Of a stretch of DNA of 36,003 bases, positions 22,405-29,927 are shown piece by piece (position 1 is the first letter of the stretch; every line of letters begins with the position of its first letter). Made by a program: the position numbers and the translations under genes. The stretch comes from Natrialbaceae archaeon Tc-Br11_E2g14 (GTDB taxonomy: Archaea > Halobacteriota > Halobacteria > Halobacteriales > Natrialbaceae): assembly GCA_001564275.1 (NCBI GenBank), contig LKND01000025.1, positions 1 to 36,003 on the forward strand. The letters run 5' to 3'. The notes under the pieces were generated by a model, which worked only from the letters and a program-made list of their open reading frames with translations, made no database searches and was not told the origin of the DNA.

Positions 22405-23791
22405 ATGCAGAGGTCGTTGACTCGGACTCTCGTCTGCCAACTCGATATTGACGAGGGCAGTCCACGACTTCTGACACAAGGACAACGTGAAGCACGCCGT
22501 GTCGTGAACGAAGTCTTCCGTCTTGATCGTGAAGGCTACGACTGGGACCACATCGAAGACCTCGTGACGGACCGGTCATCGCACGTCAAGAACACAACTC
22601 AACGTCTCGTGGAAAAAGCGATTGACGCGCTTGAACGCTACTACGACGAAGACGATTATGGCCATCCACGCCAGAATCATGAAGACGAGTTCCCACTCCG
22701 AAAGAATCACGGCGAGGGATACGCCTTAAGAGTCGTTGGCAATATGACCAAGGTTTATAATCAAATCCGCACCAATTGTGCCCGGAACGCCAATGTACGC
22801 GTTCCGACTCCAGTAAAGAAAATCGAATTGCCAACAACTGTTAACACTGAGTGATTCCGGGGCGGTGAACTTCCGCATCACCGCTCAGAAACGAACGTTC
22901 GGTCGTGGAACACTCCAAGCAAGCCGTGACCAAATAGAGTTGCTTCAGACTGCGTTGACTGATAATGAGTGGCGTGTCGGCACAGCTGAAGTTGTCTCAC
23001 GCTACGGTCGGCACGAACTCCACATCAACGTCACGCACAAAACTGCGACTGTCCGGTCAAAGGATACCAGTACAACGTTTGTTGGTGTTGATGTGAACGA
23101 GGATAACGTTGCGCTCGCAGCGATTACTGAAGCGGGTATGGAAGACTCGATTGTCATTGAGTACAGTGAGATCAAGCAGGAGCGTCACGAGTTCTTCACG
23201 ATTCGGAAGCGAATGCAGTCAGTCGGGCAAACAGCGTTTGCAAACACGATTCAGGATCGTGAGAAGCGGTTTGTCCACGATCGATTCCACCAAGTCTCAC
23301 GACGCGTGGTGGAGTGGGCCGACAGGTTCGAGGATCCGGTGTTCGTCTTTGAAGACCTCAAAGACATGCGCGATTCGATTGATTACGGCACCCGGATGAA
23401 TCGACGGCTGCACTCGCTGCCCTTCGCACAATTACAGGATTTCGTGACGTACAAGGCCGCATGGAACAGCATCCCGTCAGTGAAGATTGACCCGGAATAC
23501 ACCTCACAAGAGTGTATCGCGTGTGGTCACACGGACCGTTCAAACCGGGAGAAGAAACGGTTCAAGTGTGTGAGTTGCGGGGTCCAAGATCATGCTGATC
23601 GGAAAGCAGCGGTGTTGATTAGTGCGAAGGGGTTACAGAAGTTAGATAGGAATGTGCCTGCTCTCAACAACCTTCCTGTAGTAAGGGTGCGATCGCAGTG
23701 CAACGGGGCGAGTGAACCGCCCGTCCATGACCCGGTTTCCACCGTTCGAGGCAACCAGACCGATGGTGATTCCGGGAGTGTTAGCAGTTAA
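22405..23791 (+). pseudogene. tnpB: tnpB (RNA-guided nuclease / IS accessory protein), interrupted by a 111-bp insertion
   Basis: TnpB proteins are RNA-guided DNA endonucleases encoded by IS200/IS605 elements and ancestral to Cas12. The frame from ATG 22405 stays open to a stop at 22854 with 149 codons. A second frame (GTG 22865 to 23791) carries the rest. Removing 115 bases between the two TTAA copies joins them as GEGYALTLSDSGAVNFRITA in one 423-residue frame, the usual haloarchaeal length. The downstream part keeps the RuvC residues: Asp in VGVDVNED (codon at 23090), Glu in FVFEDLKD (23351) and Asp in HADRKAA (23597). It also keeps the zinc ribbon CIACG...CVSCG. The disruption is therefore recent. 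The 308-residue C-terminal frame could be made on its own, but it would lack the N-terminal guide/target-binding part. Confidence 0.85.
22726..22844. mobile_element. 111-bp MITE-like insertion in tnpB with TTAA flanks
   Basis: TTAA direct repeats at 22726-22729 and 22841-22844 flank a 111-bp segment (22730-22840). Its ends, GAGTCGTTGGCAAT and ATTGCCAACAACTG, are 14-bp inverted repeats with two mismatches. A central hairpin is formed by CGGAACGC (22783-22790) and GCGTTCCG (22799-22806). It has no coding capacity. Removal of 115 bases restores the tnpB frame exactly, which shows the segment is an insertion with a 4-bp target duplication. The parent transposase is not in the window and its family is not identified. 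Confidence 0.8.
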
Positions 23792-23834
23792 TCCGTGGGA
23801 AGAAGCCTCTGGGGCTTGACCCTGAGGCAGTTCA
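23650..23834 (+). ncRNA. Candidate omega (reRNA) guide-RNA region at the right end of the IS element
   Basis: In IS200/IS605 elements the guide RNA of TnpB covers the 3' part of tnpB and the right end. This interval has that position and ends in the right-end hairpin (23805-23828). The call rests on position only; the boundaries are approximate and expression is unknown. Confidence 0.3.
23805..23828. repeat. Right-end hairpin of the IS element
   Basis: GCCTC-T-GGG and CCC-T-GAGGC arms around GCTTGA: an imperfect stem with a T-T mismatch, with the same core as the left-end hairpin at 22326-22346. Confidence 0.65.
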
Positions 23835-24013
23835 CTGGGATTGATTGCCGTCGGTCATCGGCCAGTGCTTTCCGCAAGGGTAGCGAAAATTCACCCAGTT
23901 CGTGGGATCGTGCCGAGGACGTCTCGAGTGAACGCGTCGGTGCGCACGACCGTCCGGAATTGGTGAGGTAAAAAACAATTAAGAGTGCAGACGACTTACT
24001 CCCTGTAGGGACG

Positions 24014-24238
24014 ATGACGGACTATTCAACGGAAGAACAACAGATCCTCTCGTATCTCCGCGAGAGTGCCGCCCGAGGCGAGCAGTACTTCCGATCGAAA
24101 AACATCGCCAAGGCACTCGACCTCTCGGCCAAACAGGTCGGCGTCCGCCTCCCCCACCTCGCCGAGAAGACCGAGGACATCGACATCGAAAAGTGGGGCC
24201 GCGCCCGCTCGACCACCTGGAAGGTCACACTGAGCTAA
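24014..24238 (+). CDS. Small winged-helix protein (DUF7123-like)
   Basis: A 74-residue protein. EEQQILSYLRESAARGEQYF, then RSKNIAKALDLSAKQVGVRL and PHLAEKTEDIDIEKWGRARS, reads as a compact winged helix: three helices with AKALDLSAKQVGVRL as helix-turn-helix, then a two-strand wing ending TTWKVTL. I recognise this as a very conserved haloarchaeal protein usually called DUF7123. A DNA-binding role is likely but unproven. An AT-rich patch (AAAAAACAATTAAG, 23970-23983) lies 31-44 bases upstream and may be its TATA region. It is the first host gene after the IS element. Confidence 0.83.
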   Translation: MTDYSTEEQQILSYLRESAARGEQYFRSKNIAKALDLSAKQVGVRLPHLAEKTEDIDIEKWGRARSTTWKVTLS

Positions 24239-24366
24239 ACCACGTCGGTCACCGTCAGGGACGCCCGTTCTTCGGGGCCGTAACAGTCACCTACCGTCCA
24301 GCACTCACCACGGAGCCCCCTGACAGGTGCTCGGCGGTACGGTGAGACGCCGTCCCCTATCACGGT

Positions 24367-24373
24367 CTTTTTA
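24367..24373 (+). promoter_or_regulatory. TATA-like box of the SRPBCC-nitrilase pair
   Basis: CTTTTTA, 25-31 bases upstream of the ATG at 24398, placed for a leaderless two-gene transcript. Confidence 0.45.
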
Positions 24374-24397
24374 GCAATCACTCCCTCATGGTGAGGT

Positions 24398-24835
24398 ATG
24401 ACAGTCCGGGTCGATCGATCGTTCGCGGTGGATGCACCGCCCGAAGCCGTCTGGGAGTTCATCGCTGATCCCGAAAAGCGGGCGCGTTCGATCAGTGTGG
24501 TCACCGATTTTTCGACGAACGATCCGGAGGGGCGCATCGCCACCTGGCAGGTCAAACTCCCCCTTCCACTCATTACCCGTACCGTCTCGATCGACACCGA
24601 GGACCTCGTTCGAAGACCGCCGGAGTACGTGGAGTTCGTCGGTCGATCGAAATTGCTCGACGTTCGGGGTGAACATACCATCGTCGAAACCGACGGCGGC
24701 TCGACACTCCAGAACGTGTTCATCGTCGACGGCCACGTCCCCGGCGTCGAACGATTCTTCAAACGTAACCTCGATACCGAACTCGAGAACCTACAGCGGG
24801 AACTCGAGGCCGACCTGGCGAGGACGAACCGATGA
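24398..24835 (+). CDS. SRPBCC (START-like) domain protein
   Basis: A 145-residue helix-grip fold protein. MTVRVDRSFAVDAPPEAVWE, continuing FIADPEKRARSI, is the standard SRPBCC first strand and helix. IATWQVKLPLPLITRTVSID and PPEYVEFVGRSKLLDVRGEH give the antiparallel sheet, and VDGHVPGVERFFKRNLDTEL, then ENLQRELEADL, is the long C-terminal helix. It resembles the CoxG/polyketide-cyclase-like members that bind hydrophobic ligands; the ligand is unknown. Its stop overlaps the start of the amidohydrolase gene (ATGA at 24832-24835), so the two are translationally coupled and may act in one pathway. Confidence 0.87.
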   Translation: MTVRVDRSFAVDAPPEAVWEFIADPEKRARSISVVTDFSTNDPEGRIATWQVKLPLPLITRTVSIDTEDLVRRPPEYVEFVGRSKLLDVRGEHTIVETDGGSTLQNVFIVDGHVPGVERFFKRNLDTELENLQRELEADLARTNR

Positions 24836-25722
24836 CCTCGATACCACTTCCAGACCCAACGCGGTCGGCCGACGCCGAGAAGGCCCCCAGCCACGCCGAG
24901 GCCGACAGGGACGACGCCATCACCATCGCCCTGGCCCAGATCAGGGTCGAACCTCGGGAACCCGAGGCGAACCTCGAGCGGGCACTCGCGGCAATCGAAA
25001 TGGCAGCCGAGCGCGGGGCCGATCTCGTGGGCCTCCCGGAACTGTTCACCGTCGGCTACTTCGCCTTCGACGCCTACGCCGACTCCGCGGAGGGCCTCGA
25101 GGGGCCGACGATGACCAGGCTTCGCGATGCGGCCGTCGAACACGGGGTTGCCCTGCTGGCTGGTAGTTTCGTCGAGGACCTCGAGGCAACGGAGTCAGTC
25201 GAGACGCCGGCAGCGGAGGGGTACGCCAACACGACCGCGCTGTTCGGCGCCAGTGGTGACCTCGAACTCGTCTACCGCAAGCATCACCTATTCGGCTACG
25301 GCTCCGCTGAAACCGAGCTGCTCGTCCCGGGAGAACGCATCGACACGGCGACCGTACAGGGGCTGACCATCGGCGTGAGTACCTGTTATGACCTGCGGTT
25401 TCCGGAACTCTATCGTCAGTTGATCGACCAGGGGACCCAGCTCGTGCTCGTGCCCAGTGCGTGGCCCTACCCGCGACTCGAGCACTGGCAGGTCCTCTCG
25501 CAGGCCCGCGCGATCGAGAACCAATGTTACGTCGCGACGATCAACGGCTCGGGCAGCTTCGAGGATACGACACTCTGTGGCCACTCGACCGTCCACGATC
25601 CGTGGGGAACGATCCTCGGATCAACCGCGGATGATCCGGCACTGGTCCTGGCGTCTGTCGATCCGGCAGTCGTCGAGACGAGTCGCGAGCGGTTTCCGCC
25701 GCTGCGGGACCGCCGGCTGTGA
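24832..25722 (+). CDS. Carbon-nitrogen hydrolase (nitrilase superfamily)
   Basis: Predicted cytosolic amidohydrolase of 296 residues. The catalytic triad is visible: Glu in LVGLPELFTVGYF, Lys in LVYRKHHLFGYGSAE, and the nucleophile Cys in IGVSTCYDLRFPELYR. VLVPSAWPYPRLEHWQVLSQ and ARAIENQCYVATINGSG follow, as in omega-amidase/NIT2-like members. The N-terminal 25 residues (PDPTRSADAEKAPSHAEADR) are a hydrophilic extension before the first strand ITIALAQIRVEP. The substrate is not predictable; omega-amidase-type chemistry is the nearest guess. The start overlaps the SRPBCC stop. Confidence 0.9.
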   Translation: MTSIPLPDPTRSADAEKAPSHAEADRDDAITIALAQIRVEPREPEANLERALAAIEMAAERGADLVGLPELFTVGYFAFDAYADSAEGLEGPTMTRLRDAAVEHGVALLAGSFVEDLEATESVETPAAEGYANTTALFGASGDLELVYRKHHLFGYGSAETELLVPGERIDTATVQGLTIGVSTCYDLRFPELYRQLIDQGTQLVLVPSAWPYPRLEHWQVLSQARAIENQCYVATINGSGSFEDTTLCGHSTVHDPWGTILGSTADDPALVLASVDPAVVETSRERFPPLRDRRL

Positions 25723-26245
25723 GCGCTGACGAAGCCATGCGCAACCGATGGCCGGCACCACCGTGGCCGTCGACAGTCCAAGGGTGCCAGCGACCCAAAC
25801 GTGACCGCCGGCGAGTCGGGCCCCGACCATTGCCTTTTTATCCGTGCCGCCACCACGTACGGATGCCGGTACCAGACGCTTTTCACGTTTGCACCGGCAC
25901 TGCGCGTCGTTCCGGCCCGTCGCCGTCACCCGCCACTCGCTGCCCGGGAGCGAGTCGCGGACTCGCCACCCACACCCTTTCGGCCGACACCCTATCGCCA
26001 TCGCGCACACGAGTGACAGCGCCAGCACTCGCCCGTCGACATCCTCCCCGCTCTGAAGGGCGGGGTTTTGCGCCTGCTCATCCCTTGATAACTCCGCTCG
26101 AGTCACACAGCATCTGAGCCAACGTGCACACAGGCGACCCGGCGTAAACCCCCACATCTGAGGACCCGTACCGCCCGACTCGAGAGCCGACTGAGCGGGT
26201 GTAGTGGCTCGGGGCTGCCCTCAAACGAGCATCGATGCCCCGGTA
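25723..26245. other. 523-bp gap, no gene supported
   Basis: Lies between the amidohydrolase stop and the topA stop (convergent). It holds a TATA-like TTTTTATCC (25835-25843) and a GC hairpin followed by TTTT (26046-26069). Several open frames cross it, but all are rich in Arg, Ser, Pro and Cys, unlike local proteins. The hairpin region resembles the end of an IS200/IS605 element, so the gap may contain a decayed insertion. Confidence 0.4.
26046..26069 (+). terminator. Hairpin with T-run (terminator or IS200/IS605 end remnant)
   Basis: CCCCGC (26046-26051) and GCGGGG (26060-26065) form a stem with an 8-base loop, followed by TTTT. The surrounding words CATCCTCCCCGCTCTGAAGG are reminiscent of IS200/IS605 ends from other haloarchaea, from memory. 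Either reading is possible. Confidence 0.4.
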
Positions 26246-28732
26246 TCAGGCCTTCGCCTGCCAAGAACGAACCCGGTCGGCGCTGACGCCCTCGACCGAA
26301 TCGGCAACGGATTCGGGATCCGCATCCGTGAGATCGTCGATCGACTCGATCCCGGCCGCAGTGAGCTTTTCGACGGTCTTCGTCCCGATGCCATCGATGG
26401 CCTCGAGGGCGGACCCGCTGTCGGCCTCTCGAGCCTGGAACTCCCGGTAGTTGCAGATCGGACAGCCGAGTTCCCAGGGGTCGTCGCCGCTGTGGATGTG
26501 GAGTTCGGGCAGCTCGTGCTCGTCACAGACCTCGTCGGTGACCTCGATATCCCCACGTCGTGGCAAGGGCAGTGAATACTCACAGTCTGGATACCGTGTA
26601 CAACCAACGAGTCGCGAGCCGCTCTGGAGGGTCTTGACGGCGAGGTCACCCCCATACTCGTCGCCACAATCCGGACAGGACCCCAGCACTGGCCCCTCGC
26701 CCGCCGCCTCGGCCTTACACAGTGGACAGCCGTGGACGAATGTTTGTCTGCCCGCGAGCATCTTCACCTCGTGGAGATCGTGTTCGCCACAGACGTCCTC
26801 GAGGATCAGCGGCTTGCCCGTCGAGGGCAGTGGGAGCGTCTCCTCGCAATCCGGGTAGCCGTCACAGCCGACGAAGTACGAGCCGTGGCGGCTCCGTCGA
26901 ACGAGCAGATCCTCGCCACATTCCGGGCACGGCCCGAGCCGCTTGTCGGCCTTCAGGGACTTGCGGAGGTGGTCACCGACCTCCTCGCGGGATGTCGCCA
27001 GCTGTTCGAACACCGCCTCGAGCATCTCTCGTGAGTCGTCGGTAACGTCTTCCAGGGTGGCGTCGCCGTGAGCGATGGCGTCCATGTCGGCCTCGAGTTG
27101 GGCCGTCATCTCCTCGCTCACGACCCGGTCTGCGTACTGCTCGGCGGCGTCGACGACGGCCATCGCCAACTTTGTCGGCCGGGGCGGGTCGCTCTCGATG
27201 TAGCCCCTGTCGTACAGTTTCTCGAGAGTGTTGTGGCGGGTGGACTTCGTGCCGATCCCGAGGTCCTCCATGGTCTCGATCAGGCGCGACTGACCGTACC
27301 GACGCGGGGGCTGGGTCTCTTTCTCCTCGAGAGAGACGGCCTCGAGGGCCAGATTGTCACCCTCCTCGACGGCCGGCACGTAGTTCTCGCTCGTACTGAA
27401 GTACGGATAGACGTCGTGGTAGCCGGCCTCGACCAGGCGCTTGCCGTTGGCCTTGAGCAGGCAGTCGTCGACCGCGGCGACGACCTTCAGGTGTTCCCAG
27501 ATGGCCGGCTCGGCCACCGTCGCGTAGTACCGACGGACGACCAATTCGTACACCCGCCACTCGTCCTCGTCGACATCGCCGCCGCGTGTCGGAATCTCGC
27601 CGGTGGGGTGGATCGGGGGATGATCGGTGGTCTCCTCGTCGCCCGCCGTCGGCTCGAGGTCCCCGTCACCCTCGAGGAGCGACTGCGCCGCCTCGCCCAG
27701 GACCGAGTGGCCCACGAAGTCCTCGAGCAAGTCCTCGACCTCGAGGTCGTTGGGATAGACGGTGTTGTCCGTCCGTGGGTAAGTGATGTAGCCGGCAGTG
27801 TAGAGGTCCTCGGCGATCGACATCGCGCGCTGGGCGGAAAAGCCGATGGCGCTCGCTGCGCGGATGAACTGGGTCGTATTGAACGGGGCCGGTGGGTCGT
27901 CCGTGCGCCGACGTCCGTTGACGTCGGTGACGGTCGCGCGCTCGGCGGTCGAGAGTGTCTCGTGGGCCGCGTCAGCGGCGGCTTGCTCCCAGACGCGCTC
28001 GGCCTCGTTGTCGTCCTCGTCGTGGTAGAAGTACTGGGCCTCGAACGGGTCGTCGTCGCTGACGAGGTCGGCGAACAGTTCCCAGTAGGTTTCGGGATCG
28101 AACGCCTCGATCTCGCGTTCCCGGTCGACGATGAGTTTCAGCGTCGGGCTCTGAACTCGGCCGACGGAAATGAAGTCGTTGCCGAGTTGTCCCGAGGAGA
28201 GCGAGAGAAATCTGGTCAACGCAGCCCCCCACACGAGGTCGATGATCTGGCGCGCCTCGCCGGCGGCGGCGAGGTCGAAGTCGATCTCGTCCGGTTCGGC
28301 GAACGCCTGCTGGACCTCGTTGTCGGTGATCGAGGAGAAGCGAACCCGGTCTATCGGCACGTCCTCGTTGACGTCCCGAACGATCTCGTAGGCCTCCTTG
28401 CCGATGAGTTCGCCCTCGCGGTCGTAGTCCGTCGCGATGATCGCCCGGTCGGCCTGTCTGGCCAGGATGCGAAGCGTAGCCACGATGTTCTCCTGGGTGG
28501 GCGTCTTCTCGATGTCGGCATCGACCAGTTCGACCGGTTCGACGTCCCGCCAGTCGCTGTACTCCGGCGGAAAGTCGACCCCGACGACGTGTCCCGAGAG
28601 GCCCACACAGCGCTTGCCGCCCCACTCGTAGACGTTGACGCCGTTTTCCCGTGACGCGGACGCCGATTCTCCACTGAGGATGTCGGCGATCCGTCTCGCG
28701 GCGTTGTCTTTCTCCGTGATGATCAACTCCAC
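26246..28732 (-). CDS. topA: DNA topoisomerase I (type IA)
   Basis: An 828-residue type IA topoisomerase that relaxes negative supercoils. The Toprim domain carries Glu7 in LIITEKDNAA and the DxD in IIATDYDREGELIGKEA (Asp102, Asp104). The catalytic tyrosine is Tyr318 in AGYITYPRTDNTVYP. The strand-passage core includes LSLSSGQLGNDFISVGRVQS and TQPPRRYGQSRLIETMEDLG, then IGTKSTRHNTLEKL. Four Cys-rich zinc modules follow (CPECGEDLLV...CDGYPDC; CGEHDLHEV...CPLCKA; CPDCGDEYGG...CTRYPDC; CDEHELPEL...CPICNY). A C-terminal helix-hairpin-helix ends the protein (IDGIGTKTVEKLTAAGIESI). It starts at a GTG with a strong Shine-Dalgarno six bases upstream. Confidence 0.96.
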   Translation of the reverse strand: MELIITEKDNAARRIADILSGESASASRENGVNVYEWGGKRCVGLSGHVVGVDFPPEYSDWRDVEPVELVDADIEKTPTQENIVATLRILARQADRAIIATDYDREGELIGKEAYEIVRDVNEDVPIDRVRFSSITDNEVQQAFAEPDEIDFDLAAAGEARQIIDLVWGAALTRFLSLSSGQLGNDFISVGRVQSPTLKLIVDREREIEAFDPETYWELFADLVSDDDPFEAQYFYHDEDDNEAERVWEQAAADAAHETLSTAERATVTDVNGRRRTDDPPAPFNTTQFIRAASAIGFSAQRAMSIAEDLYTAGYITYPRTDNTVYPNDLEVEDLLEDFVGHSVLGEAAQSLLEGDGDLEPTAGDEETTDHPPIHPTGEIPTRGGDVDEDEWRVYELVVRRYYATVAEPAIWEHLKVVAAVDDCLLKANGKRLVEAGYHDVYPYFSTSENYVPAVEEGDNLALEAVSLEEKETQPPRRYGQSRLIETMEDLGIGTKSTRHNTLEKLYDRGYIESDPPRPTKLAMAVVDAAEQYADRVVSEEMTAQLEADMDAIAHGDATLEDVTDDSREMLEAVFEQLATSREEVGDHLRKSLKADKRLGPCPECGEDLLVRRSRHGSYFVGCDGYPDCEETLPLPSTGKPLILEDVCGEHDLHEVKMLAGRQTFVHGCPLCKAEAAGEGPVLGSCPDCGDEYGGDLAVKTLQSGSRLVGCTRYPDCEYSLPLPRRGDIEVTDEVCDEHELPELHIHSGDDPWELGCPICNYREFQAREADSGSALEAIDGIGTKTVEKLTAAGIESIDDLTDADPESVADSVEGVSADRVRSWQAKA

Positions 28733-28738
28733 GGCGAT

Positions 28739-28746
28739 TCACCTCC
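28739..28746 (-). promoter_or_regulatory. Strong ribosome-binding site of topA
   Basis: On the minus strand this reads GGAGGTGA, an extensive match to the 3' end of archaeal 16S rRNA, six bases before the GTG at 28732. It fixes this GTG as the start and implies a leadered mRNA. Confidence 0.65.
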
Positions 28747-28914
28747 CGGTACCGAGGCGACGGTCATTGGGCTCCGCTACGACCGAGTTCCCGATAACGC
28801 TTTCGGGGCACAAATCGACAGCAGCCTGCGGGCTCGAGCGGGCGAGCGCGCGCATGGGAACCACGGGGGAAACGAACCCCCCAAGGCCCTCGAAACCGTC
28901 CGCAGTCGAACCGG

Positions 28915-29808
28915 TCAGTCCCCACCGCTCCCTTCGGGGGCCGCCGCCGGGTCGACGATCTCCCCAGTCGCGGGGTAGACGCCGACCTGATCGCACAGGT
29001 CGGCCATCGGGCAGGCGTCGGGATCCTCGAGACAGGCCGGTGCTCTGGCGCTGCAGAACTCCCGCCCGAACTGGATCGAGGCCGTGTGCCCGAAGCCACA
29101 CTTCGCCGCTGGAACCGCACGCTCGAGCACTTCCCGAACCGCTTCGTGATCGGCATCGGCTGGCGCGATCCCGAGGCGGCGATAGATCCGGTGGACGTGC
29201 GTATCGACGGGGAAGACGCCACCCCGTCCGCCGGCAAATAACAGGACACAGTCGGCCGTCTTCGGGCCGACACCGTTCACCGAGAGCAGGGTCTGCCGGA
29301 CCGCACCCGGGTCGCCCGCCGCGACGTACTCATCGAAGGCTGCAGTCGACCCGAACTCCGCTATGACCCAGGTCGCCGCCTCGATGATGACCCTCGACTT
29401 TTGATTGTAGAGGCCGGCCGAGCTGATCGTTTCCGCGAGGGTCGCCTGTTCGGCGTCAGCCAGGGCGACCGCGAGGTCAGTCTCCGGGCCGCCGTAGCGC
29501 TCGAGCAGGGCGTCGTGGGCCGGTTGGCTCGCCACGTCGCTCGTGTTCTGGCTCAGTATCGTCCGCACGAGGCACTCGAAGGCTGGCTGGCCACCGTAGG
29601 TCTTCTGCCAGTAGCGCTGGCCGAGTCTGTCGACGACCGCCTCGGCGCGGGTGTTCGCGGTGGCTGGATCGAACGTCGCTTCGACGCCGCCACCGTCCTC
29701 GCCGCCGCTGATGTTGACGGTCGGTTCCGAATCCCCGGTCGCCACCTCCGGCTCCCGCCGCGAATCCGACGGAGACCCGCCTGTCTTTTCGCTCGAGTCC
29801 TCTGGCAT
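28915..29808 (-). CDS. nth: Endonuclease III (HhH-GPD base-excision glycosylase)
   Basis: A 297-residue bifunctional glycosylase/AP lyase for oxidised pyrimidines. The helix-hairpin-helix is LLSVNGVGPKTADCVLLFAG, with the catalytic Lys in PKTAD. The catalytic Asp is in VFPVDTHVHRIYRRLG. PAFECLVRTILSQNTSDVAS is the substrate-side helix block. The [4Fe-4S] cysteines read C-x6-C-x6-C-x5-C (FCSARAPACLEDPDACPMAD, then LC); the classic spacing has x2 in the middle. A disordered acidic N-terminus of about 65 residues precedes the domain. The ATG at 29808 is preferred to the longer frame up to 29892. It is divergent from the GNAT gene at 29928. Confidence 0.92.
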   Translation of the reverse strand: MPEDSSEKTGGSPSDSRREPEVATGDSEPTVNISGGEDGGGVEATFDPATANTRAEAVVDRLGQRYWQKTYGGQPAFECLVRTILSQNTSDVASQPAHDALLERYGGPETDLAVALADAEQATLAETISSAGLYNQKSRVIIEAATWVIAEFGSTAAFDEYVAAGDPGAVRQTLLSVNGVGPKTADCVLLFAGGRGGVFPVDTHVHRIYRRLGIAPADADHEAVREVLERAVPAAKCGFGHTASIQFGREFCSARAPACLEDPDACPMADLCDQVGVYPATGEIVDPAAAPEGSGGD

Positions 29809-29897
29809 AGGACCCGCTAGCGACGGGATGGACAAAATCCCGACGGAACCGGCGAGCACCGCACGGGCCTGCACTACAGGCACAGACGCCACAAACG

Positions 29898-29904
29898 CTT
29901 TTGC
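29898..29904 (+). promoter_or_regulatory. TATA-like box of the GNAT gene at 29928
   Basis: CTTTTGC, 24-30 bases before the ATG, as expected for a leaderless transcript. Confidence 0.4.
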
Positions 29905-29927
29905 ATGCGTGGTGCCTAGTTATCCAC

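Larger units (their letters stand above)
22326..23834 (+). mobile_element. IS1341-type (IS200/IS605 family, solo tnpB) element
   Basis: Limits are approximate, taken from subterminal hairpins. The left hairpin is CCTCGGGG-CTTGA-CCCCGAGG (22326-22346). The right hairpin is GCCTCTGGGGCTTGACCCTGAGGC-like (23805-23828), with the same GGGGCTTGACCC core. Hairpins rather than terminal inverted repeats are the hallmark of IS200/IS605 ends. Only tnpB is present; there is no tnpA for the Y1 transposase, so movement would depend on one supplied elsewhere. Base composition is lower in G+C than the flanks, which supports recent acquisition. A 111-bp insertion splits tnpB. Confidence 0.8.

Noticed and set aside
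22405-22854. The 149-residue frame as an independent small protein gene
   Set aside because: Its last 40 residues come from the MITE insertion, and the rest is the N-terminus of TnpB, so it is a fragment and not a separate gene.
25719-26117. 132-codon open frame after the amidohydrolase, with a TATA-like box nearby
   Set aside because: The composition is Pro/Arg/Ser/Thr-rich with no domain, it overlaps a GC hairpin, and the reverse-strand frame is equally open, as is usual for GC-rich non-coding DNA.
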